From the NCBI GenBank assembly GCA_927349885.1, contig OV651818.1:77377347-77441346 (forward strand): a stretch of 64,000 nucleotides of DNA, written 5' to 3'. Below, piece by piece: positions 55,415-64,000 of this stretch. A model generated the notes under the pieces. It was not told the DNA's origin. It saw only the letters and a list, made by a program, of their open reading frames with translations, and searched no databases. The stretch's first letter is position 1. Every line of letters begins with the position of its first letter. The stretch is from Psylliodes chrysocephalus (taxonomy: Eukaryota > Arthropoda > Insecta > Coleoptera > Chrysomelidae). Both the position numbers and the translations under genes were made by a program.

Positions 55415-58187
55415 ACGTGTCTTAATAAAGATAAGAAATTGTTCCTTAACTATCAGAATCACTTGTAACTGTTTACCAAATAAAAATATTTTCATTTGAT
55501 TCTTAAGCTGTATTATTTTGTCGTTGCATATTTGTTACCTATTAGACGTCAACTCTGTTAGGCCTATGTAACGTTGTAAAGAATATTGTACCAAGAGATT
55601 TTTCAACTCTCCGGTCTAGCTCAGATAAACGTACTAAAGTAATTTGCTAAAAAAGTATCCTCGAAAAGTACTATGAACATCTAATCTGAATTCAGAACGT
55701 TTATGTTTACGTCAATTGTCATGGTATTGATGGTTGTTTTTTAACTAGAATTTATTTTATAAATAATTTTTATACATTTGAGTAGAATTGGTAAGGACCC
55801 TCTATAAAATAGAAAACTATTTTCTAAAGCATTTTCTTCGTTTCAGATTACAATGCCTGGGTGTACTTTAATATTTCATTTATTAGGTACCTACCCAATA
55901 CATAATGGTTTAACTACTATAAAAACAAAGAATGGTGTAGATAAACGTCGTTATAAACGAGAAGATAAACAATTAACCGAATGTCCAGTTACATTTTACT
56001 TATAAATACTTATAAAAGAGTTATAATATACCTAATCGAACTAAAAATACATTTTAAAAATATTGTATTTTAGGTTTCCTTTGAACCTAATGACATTCTA
56101 GGAATTTTAGAAGCAAAAGTAAATACTACAGACTTGTCTAAAGAAGAATATATAACGCCTGAAATTTTATAAAAAGTGAATCTACAACTAGGTACATGGC
56201 ACATCTATATTGAAAGAAAAAATCAGATTCAAGCAGTTCATTATCATCAACAAGCTTGTTGTGCCTGGAACTCTAATGAGCAGTTCAAGTACAAACCTAG
56301 AAGAAAAGTTTAAAGAAATCACAGAAGATGCATCACAGAAGATACATCAGAATATCTTGCTAAAAAAACATAAGTTGTTTTTTATAAAATATGCATACCT
56401 ACCTAACTTGGAAATCCATAATCAAGCATAAAATTTGTACTATTAAGCTAAGTTTGTCTAATCGTTCAGTGCTTTATAGGTGGCTTCTATTATCGCACTT
56501 GTGTAACTCCGTTTATGATATACCTACCTCTACTTTTGTGATATTTCTATTCGATTTCAAGAGCATTTTAATAATAAATTTATATATTTTGTTTTATTTG
56601 AAATTTCCATGTCTCGATTGAGATTTTACTATAACCTCAATTTCATCCTCTCTTTATTACATTACACAAAGAACAATATAGTGTGTCCACGGATGAACTT
56701 AATTATACTTGTAAAAATATTTATTTTAAATTAAAAAAAAGTTATTTTTCATAATTTTTCAATGTGAATCGAATTTATTTAACAAGTAAAAGAAATTATG
56801 AAGAATTACTTTTTTAATTTAAAATTAATATTTTCACAAGTATAGTTAAGTCCATCCGTGGACACACTGCTGTAGAACTAATTCACATTATGACATCCAT
56901 AGAAAGTTTCAGAGTAACTTTCAGAGTAAATACCTTAAAAGTGCTACTGTGATGTTTTCCGAACTTCACTGTAACCTCTGTGAGATGAGCTATAAAAGTT
57001 GCCGTTGCGGACATTCGGTGGTTACAGGAATATTAGGGTTACATTAAAAGTACATCGCATGCGAGCTTAAAGAACTTACAATTGCAGCTTATTAACGTAT
57101 ATGGGATGTTTTTGTACTAGCTGGGGACGTTAATTAAATTTTGGGGTAGAATTTAACAAACAAAAAAGATTAAAAAGAAAATCAAATTAATGTTTGTGGA
57201 CGCCACGTATTTAGCTGGTTAATAAACACGAATTATACCATGACATTGCCAGTTAAAAGTAAGAAATAATAAACAATAGTAATAAAATTTAAAAATATAT
57301 ATAATGGCTGTAAAATTACTCTTGAGTGACCATTTGTAGTACTTTAACATAAACAAAAAGAAAGGAAATTTAATGAGAAGATAATTTTAACTGACAATTA
57401 GATGTTTTTAAAATGTTCGAATGAAGACTGACACTTCCTTTAGTTTTTTGCTCTACAATTTTCCAGGAAGGACTTATGAGACTGCTGGCCAGGTCTAGAG
57501 ACAGCTCCTCTGCACGTAGGACACTCGGTACGCTGGTGAGGTTCGCATATTCTAAGCCTCTGACTACTTTAAGCTCCTCTGGTCTCTTTTAATTCCTTTT
57601 ACGACACGTATCTATACTTGGATAGTTTCAACAGAAAGATAACTTTCTCTTAATCACACAGTCCAATATCGGCAAGTACTCGACACACTTCGATATTCCT
57701 CGTACAACGCAGGACATTCTCTCGATACTTCAATATGAGCGTTTACTCCCCCTAGATACTCGCTAGAGTACAAAACACGCATGATTATTTCACTACAGAC
57801 AAAAATACAGGATCGGCCTGAGAAATATTGTCGAAAGTGAACCATTTGTAATATGACAAAGGAACGTTTAATATAACGTTACATATTGTTCCATGTACGG
57901 CACAAAGCAGTTTTCTTATAAAAATCAAGTCATTTTTACAAAGATATATTTTTTAATATTTTTATGTTAAAATTTGATTCGAGTTTTCTTCTAACTAATT
58001 TTTTCAATAATGCTGCAAAGATGCTGGATAAAAGGAAAATAAAACTACCCAACAATTAACATTAACTATTTTCTCGTTGTACATCCAATTCATAAAACAC
58101 AGTATAACTTTTAATGTATAAGTAAGAAAAGCTAAAAGACCAAATCATCTTTTAATACATTAGAATATGAAATCGACAGTATGGGAC
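55415..58187. other. mostly non-coding, one hairpin MITE
   Basis: Short exon-like islands occur at about 55853-55990 (MPGCTLIFHLLG) and 56073-56171 (an acceptor TTTTAG, then VSFEPNDILGILEAK and a stop); neither connects to anything nor shows a domain. GC-richer DNA at 57470-57850 has no supported frame. Confidence 0.3.
56680..56868. mobile_element. 189-bp hairpin MITE
   Basis: AGTGTGTCCACGGATGAACT on the left pairs with AGTCCATCCGTGGACACACT on the right, and the arms continue (AATTATACTTGT / ACAAGTATAGTT) nearly to the centre. TA at the left flank. Confidence 0.8.
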
Positions 58188-58351
58188 CTAATGGGTTAAA
58201 ATGGGTGCAGTTCGTTGAACGATGGCATTAAATCCGCTGTGTGGATCGGCAGCATAGTCTACGGTTCTTCTAGAACCATCTGGATCTGTCAAACTGTATT
58301 GGCCTCGTACGACGTCACCGGTTCTGGTTTCGTGTTGGCTTTTTGAATCAC
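58188..58351 (-). CDS. RR-2 cuticle protein, last exon (partial gene)
   Basis: On the - strand the acceptor TTCTTCTAG precedes 58351; it enters in phase 1 and ends at a TAG stop (58190-58188). 54 residues: GDSKSQHETRTGDVVRGQYS, then LTDPDGSRRTVDYAADP and SGFNAIVQRTAP. This is the C-terminal two thirds of the Rebers-Riddiford RR-2 chitin-binding consensus of hard-cuticle proteins secreted by epidermis. The earlier exons (signal peptide and start of the domain) are not seen and probably lie beyond the window. The short tail after the domain is unusual but not rare. Confidence 0.9.
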
Positions 58352-59389
58352 CTAGAAGAATATCCCAATTATATTAAATTAATCTTTTTTGCTAAAATTA
58401 ATGAAACATTTTTCTTGGAATCGACAATATTTTATATTTAACCACAAAAAGCAAACTACATTGTTATTAAGATTAAGACTTTATTACATTAGTTAAACTG
58501 CATATTCAATTTTTAGTATAACTTTTTGTCCCCGTTAAAATAATATTTTAACAAGAGTCATTTTTAATTTAGGAAAAGGCAATTCATTTTTTTGACCAAC
58601 CCTGTATTAATAAATAAAGTATAATGGCAAACAATTTATTTTTAAATCCAGGATGTCTATGGAAATGTCCATTTAATATTAATATTTTTTTAGGTCATGT
58701 GTGGGTCATGTGCTTTGACATTTTTATTATTTGAAGCAGCGTTGTCAAGTTGTCTTACATGAAAAATGTTTAAACTAGAAACATTATTTTTAATCAGTCC
58801 AATATAAACATTAATGTCATTAGATTGTTTGTAAAAATCATCACCTGATATTTTAAATGTAACTTTCTCCTGTTAAATGATCAATTTTTGCTCAATTTCG
58901 AATATAAAGTATGAATACCAATGAAAAATTATTTGGGATTTTGTTATTGTTATAACAATGTTTGTACCTAAACAAAAAGCCTGCCAAAGTTACGTAGATC
59001 GTTTCTAAGAAAATAAGTATTGTCTTGCGAAACCGACCTTGTTATTTATTTACGATTACGCGACATAGATTCTGGCGTTGTCAATCGCTGCCGTCCACCT
59101 CGAAGACTGGAGACATTGATGCTGCAATTTTGGCTCTTTATAGACTGTTAAATTTTTATATAAATAGTGCGACTTTGTCGATAGAAGTTAAGTTTGAATA
59201 TAAATGTGGTCTAGTAAAGATAAATTGTACAAATAAATTAGAAGTGTGATTTATAATAGTGCTTAAGTATTATAAATAAATTAGTTATATTATGTAATGT
59301 AAATAAACAAACAAACTGTTTTAAATAAATAAACTATTTTTAAATGAAACAATCGTTACAATATAATTTTTTAAAGTTGCATAACTCTG
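58352..59389. other. non-coding stretch upstream of the cuticle exon
   Basis: AT-rich. No matching upstream cuticle exon was found here on the - strand. A small ORF at 59025-59249 has no recognisable content. Confidence 0.4.
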
Positions 59390-61100
59390 TTATCCTGCCA
59401 AAGGATCAAAGAGCACCGATACACTATCCACTATCGATTCGGGAAAATCTCCGTACACGGCCTTCAAAAGAAAGAGGAAGTAAAGAAACCGGGAGAACAC
59501 ACAGAAGCAACTCCCAGAACTTGCAAAGATAAGAATGATGTAAGGGGTACAGAGAGTCTTAACCTCTCAACTCTTTACGTAAACTCATCTGAGGATGTAG
59601 AAATATATGAAGAAGTAGAAAGGGGGATATGGAACTCACTCTCACCCATGGGGACGACACTCTTATTGATGGAGAGTAAAATGGCGAGCATTGATATCAC
59701 CCAAGTAAAATGTCCATGACGCCAAGGGAACATCGGCTGTGATCTTAAAGACATTCACTACAGAACAATTAGGATTCGTACTGATCCAGGAACCAGGCCT
59801 ACGAAAACCAAGTAAGAGGACTTGCATGTAAAGATGCAAGAGTAATTTATCGCACTAGTGATGAATTACCTCATGGTAAGAAATAATATTAAATATTTTT
59901 GTCTTTCGGAATTCATTATTCGAATTGGAAATCAATACCTCGAATTTATGATGAGGCGACAACAACTAGTATTAGCTTCCAGCTACTTCGCAGGAGATGG
60001 AGCTGTACTACCCCCGGAAGTATCGAGGCTGGTGGAGTACTGCCAAAGAAATATGCCATTACTTCTTGAATGCGACGCCAATGCGCACAATACCGTATGA
60101 AGAAGCAACGACACTAATTAAAGAGGTGAGCAACTTCTAGAATGTATTTGAAATAAGAACTCTATTGTGCAAACATTTGTTAACAAAGAGATGAAGTGAT
60201 GTATTAGATATCACATTAAGTGGATCGAGCAATAAAGTTCTAGTTAAAAACTGAAGAGTATCGAGTGAACCATCTCTCTCTGATCACAAGATAATTGTAT
60301 TTAAGAGAGCGACACTCATGATCCCCAGGAGGAATCCTTGAAATACACTGGGCCAAATACAACACCATTCTAAAACAAAATTTACGACGTATCAAGCCTA
60401 AAAAGGGGCCCAGGTACCCACTTGCTCTGGAAAGCGATCTCGAAGAACTAAATGAGGCAATACTTGAGGCATATGAAGCAAGCTGTCCCATTCAAACTCA
60501 TAGAACTAGTAGGGATGATCCTTGGTGAAACCGTCATCTGCCAAACTTACGATCCGAAGTACAGAAGCTCTATAGTATTGCGAAGCACAGCTGAGATTGG
60601 CAGAGCTACACTGAGGCACTTACCACCTACAACAAAAAAATCAGGAAAGCTTAACCTAACAGCTTCAGGACATTTAATTATAGAGAATGTATCAAAAAAG
60701 ACACGATATAGAATAATCAGGAACGGAGTAATCAGACGAAAGACCGAAGATACTTGGAATATGTCCCAGGATGAAATGAGAAAGAAGTACAGTTTTGTGA
60801 AAAACTTCAAAACCACAGAGCTGGGTTGCAAGAAAGAATGGAGCAAAGAATCCATCGCGCTTGAAACCGAAATACATACTATTCAGTAATATATGGATAG
60901 TTTCAAAACCATAGAAGGAACTGGAATAGTAGTGTATGGGCCTAGAACCAGGCACTCTGAAAGTTCGAGAAAATAAACAAGCATCTTTCAGGCAGAAATT
61001 CACGCCATTGAGAAGTTTATCCAGATTAACATCGAGATAAATTATCGTTGACAAGAGTACTGTACATAGGAGCACATCAAATAGAAGAGGGAGATTAACA
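59390..61100 (+). pseudogene. jockey-like LINE pseudogene with most of the RT missing
   Basis: Readable with many frameshifts: VLASSYFAGDGAVLPPEVSR, EYCQRNMPLLLECDANAHNT (endonuclease, with the D-N/A-H block), VLDITLSGSSNKV, SSEPSLSDHKIIVF (the SDH block), a long linker, then at 60890-61030 TIEGTGIVVYGPRT and an AEIHAIEKFIQ-like block (RNase H). No reverse transcriptase palm is visible between, so it is internally deleted. Confidence 0.78.
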
Positions 61101-61260
61101 TAATCTAAAGCCACTTCAAATTCTACACTTCCTTGAGAAAATAGGATTGGACGGGTCCTTGCAGGTATCAAGACATTTTCTTGCTACATTAGCGACACAG
61201 GGGGACACAATAGATCTTTTAGGTCGCAGTGTATTAACACCCCATTCCCAACATAACATG

Positions 61261-61781
61261 GATTTGACAGGATCAATGATATCGATAGTTGTATGGATTG
61301 ATCATTTTCAAAATAAAGATAAGCTTATGCTTTGAAGTAAAAAATAATTTTTTACTCTATTCAGTGACTAAAAATTGGTTTTAAAACACATTTTTGTCAA
61401 ACCGATTCTTTTCAAGCAATCTATATGTAAAACTATAATATTATTGATCCCCACATGCAGCAATTTTGACAGGTCGTTGAAATGCGTGTGTTGTGATATG
61501 GCAACCCTGTGGTCCTTTTGGTTTTGACAGGTTCAATAATATATGTATACTTATATAGATTGCTCAAAGCGGGTCCCTTTGCGAGAGGCCCTATTGCCTC
61601 GCAAGAGCTCATTAATAAGAATCGGTTTAGCAAAATGTGTTTTAAAACCAATTTTAAGCCTCTGATTATAGTCAAAAAATAATTTCCTACATTTTTACTA
61701 AAAGGCGTAAGCTTCTGTTTATTTTGAAAAATATGAATGATCAATCTATATAATTATCTATATCATTGACCCTGTCAAATC
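61261..61781. mobile_element. 521-bp TIR element
   Basis: GATTTGACAGGATCAATGAT on the left and ATCATTGACCCTGTCAAATC-type sequence on the right. The arms match loosely over about 170 bp (TGGATTGATCATT, AAAACACATTTT / AAAATGTGTTTT). An inner TTGACAGG copy lies near 61530. Confidence 0.65.
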
Positions 61782-61812
61782 ACCTTACCAACAGATTTGA
61801 CATATTTGCCAC

Positions 61813-62125
61813 GCAGTGTTGTAAGTCTAGTACAATTGTACTAGATCTAGTACATTAGTTAAGAATCTGGTCATCTAGTACACTCGAAGCAAAATCTAGT
61901 ACTTTTTCTTTTTTTTGGCCTTTGATTTGTAAAATATTGTTGGGTTCTTCCTTGTTTGTGTTCGTTCTTGTTAAACACTTCTTTTTTTCTTGCTCTTCAA
62001 TGAACCAAACCATCACAATTCGAAAAATATGGAACAGTGTATACAATCTGGTACATTTTTATGGAATCTTGTACATTTTTCAGACAAATCTGATACATAA
62101 CAAAAATATATTCTGGCAACACTGA
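61813..62125. mobile_element. 313-bp hAT-like MITE
   Basis: The ends CAGTGTTGTAAG and CTGGCAACACTG, with CTAGTACA/TGGTACA repeats inside, as in the larger element at 30578-32626. The flanks TTGCCACG and AACCCACG share the last five bases, a possible decayed 8-bp duplication. Confidence 0.6.
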
Positions 62126-62186
62126 ACCCACGAGCAACCATTTTGTTTGGAATGCCTAATTGCAAAAGGTTGTAAAATATGTTACG

Positions 62187-62807
62187 CACATACTTTGATT
62201 TTCTTTTACTATACGGAGAATGGTCGCACTGCGCAGCTTTCTGAGTGCCTTTTAAAAGGAGATAGAAAACTCCGCCATTTTGAACCCTTATTACGTGTGG
62301 CCTACATCTTGGCGCAATATTTTTAATAGGTGCGTTTTAATCATCCGCTTCTGCTTCGGAATTGTCGGTTTTCTTGTTTTAATTTGACAAGTTAATACGA
62401 CTAAACCGACAATTCCGGAAGCAGAAGCGGATGATTAAAACGCACCTGATATTTTGCTTGCGGCTGTCAGTGTCAGTGAATATTATTTTTTGACTCACAG
62501 ATTATTGCTAAAGAATCAGTTAGCTCACTCGGACCAGTTGAAAGTTTCAAAATAAGATCCACTCCAGAGATACAAATTTAGGATACGCAGAAGACAGCTG
62601 TTTTATTATAGGCGGTTGTTATATATTGTATTATCCGAGTTGCGCAGTGTATAAACTGGAACATTGAGATCAAAAGTGCCGACGCAGAGTGAGCGATCTG
62701 ATTCTTTAGCTATAAACTGTTGCATAGGGTTCAAAATGGCCGGGCCTTATGTTGGGCGTGTCGGACCTCTCTCTTGCGCCGTATAGTAAAGAAAATCAAA
62801 GTATGTG
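62187..62807. mobile_element. 621-bp TIR element with 8-bp target duplication
   Basis: CACATACTTTGATTTTC at the left and GAAAATCAAAGTATGTG at the right, continuing to about 30 bp (TACTATACGG / CCGTATAGTA). The flanks are identical ATGTTACG at 62179-62186 and 62808-62815. The 8-bp duplication and CA/TG ends fit hAT or P-type elements. A second MITE is nested at 62328-62447. No coding sequence. Confidence 0.85.
62328..62447. mobile_element. 120-bp near-perfect hairpin MITE, nested
   Basis: AGGTGCGTTTTAATCATCCG on the left and CGGATGATTAAAACGCACCT on the right. The arms of about 45 bp have almost no mismatches and the loop is about 30 bp. Low divergence suggests a recent insertion. Confidence 0.85.
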
Positions 62808-64000
62808 ATGTTACGTCAAATCGTAATTATTTTATGTACGTATACAGGGTGTCCCATCACTTTTAAATGATCATAATTTTAAGTGTTTTTTCTAGAAAAT
62901 TTTCAAATGAAACACTCTGACATGTTTACACTAGTTATATTGGTCTTCTGTTTCATACCACACCGTTCCTGATAACTCGTGATATAATTTAATGAATATC
63001 ATTTTTGTGTTCGTAATAATGATCGTGTATTGCATGAGTTGATGCAACCACTTAACATAATGTACAATAATTTCATTCGTTCCATACAAGAGCAATTAAT
63101 ATATTCGACATGTTTTGTCGATTTATGATAAAAGTTATCCATTTTTATTTCAAAATAATATTTACTTAATAAAATGGATGTGTTACAGAGGGATTACTAA
63201 GTTAATGATTCTTTTTTAAATGTATCTATAGAGAAGTCATTAGAATAAAAAGTAGAAAAAGAACAAAAAAGGTCACAAAAAGAAATTTCAAATCCAAGTC
63301 ATTCTTGATACCCACGATAAAAATGCAAGGTTCAAGATTGTTATTTCTTCTTTTTATTTTATTTTCATCTTTTATCAAATATTAATTTGTTTTATCCAGA
63401 ATTTTTTTTTTTCGGTAACTCTGTATTTGCTTCAATTTCAAAATCTCATGTAACTTAACAGTGCTATCTTTTATTATTTTTTGTAATTTTCGTATTAATT
63501 ATCTTCTTGTTTTTGTTTGTAAATATAAACTTTTTACTATTAATATTAATACCTGCCAACTAAATTGAAGATCAACTGTCAGTAAAATTGGGCAAAACTC
63601 ATCTGGAATAGTATTTAAATCAATATTTTCCAAGTGTTTAGTTAAAACTAAGTTTCGATTATCTATATAACACTTACTAGGCAATGTATCTTAATTTGAT
63701 TAGCACTCACTGTCTACAAATGAAACTTATGCGGCGGTTGCTGTTCATTTAAAGCTCGTGAAATTAATTCAAGATGATGATAATTATTATTAAATAACTA
63801 AGCACATTAACTGCATTAAACGTGCTAGTATTTAATATTTTTTCCATTTCAAAGTATCTTTGTAACCTTAAAGAAGTCAATAAATGAAATTTTAGTTCAT
63901 ACTGTACGGATTAAGTAAAATTAAAATATCTGAAAACATTACCAATACGTTAAATATTCCATTTACATAGATACTGTTGATCATTATTTAATTTCAATTT
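62808..64000. other. end of window, non-coding; ACAGGGTG terminus and a possible exon
   Basis: TATACAGGGTGTCCCATCAC at 62841 is another mariner-like terminus without a visible partner. On the - strand 63680-63553 reads SKCYIDNRNLVLTKHLENID and ends at a donor-like CAG followed by GTATTAAT; no acceptor or domain supports it. Confidence 0.3.

Overview
This is AT-rich nuclear DNA from an insect, most likely a beetle (inference from gene families and transposon types; no species was assigned). Spliced genes with GT-AG introns, an RR-2 cuticle-protein exon, a BTB/pipsqueak factor and a THAP gene give the host content. At least half of the window is transposon-derived.

Left part (2.5-29 kb, + strand): one BTB-domain transcription-factor gene. 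Five shared coding exons (4368-10042) end in phase 1. Two downstream 3' modules both fit that phase: a pipsqueak helix-turn-helix terminal exon (24109-24680, 462-residue product) and a two-exon module ending in a cysteine-rich ribbon of the kind found at the C-terminus of piggyBac transposases (27807-28114 and 28778-29035, 460-residue product). The introns hold a 415-bp-unit repeat element (R1), LINE fragments, a 2.4-kb TIR element, an intron-bearing mariner/Tc1-like transposon with an open transposase (14721-17849), a decayed PIF/Harbinger element (18061-22475) carrying a nested hAT element with a perfect 8-bp target duplication, small MITEs and a Penelope-type hammerhead ribozyme motif (about 26246-26298).

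Middle part (29-44 kb): no well-supported host gene. It contains a decayed hAT transposase element (30578-32626) with R1 fragments nested in it, a CTAC microsatellite, a 4.4-kb foldback element (35869-40293) built of eight units of a palindromic satellite, gag-like coiled-coil debris, and a 1.27-kb hAT-like element made almost wholly of AATCGATT-type palindromes (41661-42930).

Right part (44-64 kb): a THAP-domain gene on the - strand can be assembled from five phase-compatible exons (54255 to 45368, 246 residues). A candidate NRF-1/EWG-type promoter motif lies about 320 bp upstream of its ATG, a TIR element has inserted at its stop codon, and two pairs of transposon-like inverted repeats bracket its first three exons. 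A partial RR-2 cuticle-protein gene (- strand, last exon 58188-58351) and a jockey-like LINE pseudogene (59390-61100) follow. The end of the window is a cluster of hairpin MITEs, one of which sits inside another element that has its own 8-bp target duplication.

All spliced models were read by eye from ORF phase and splice consensus. No transcript or database evidence was available.
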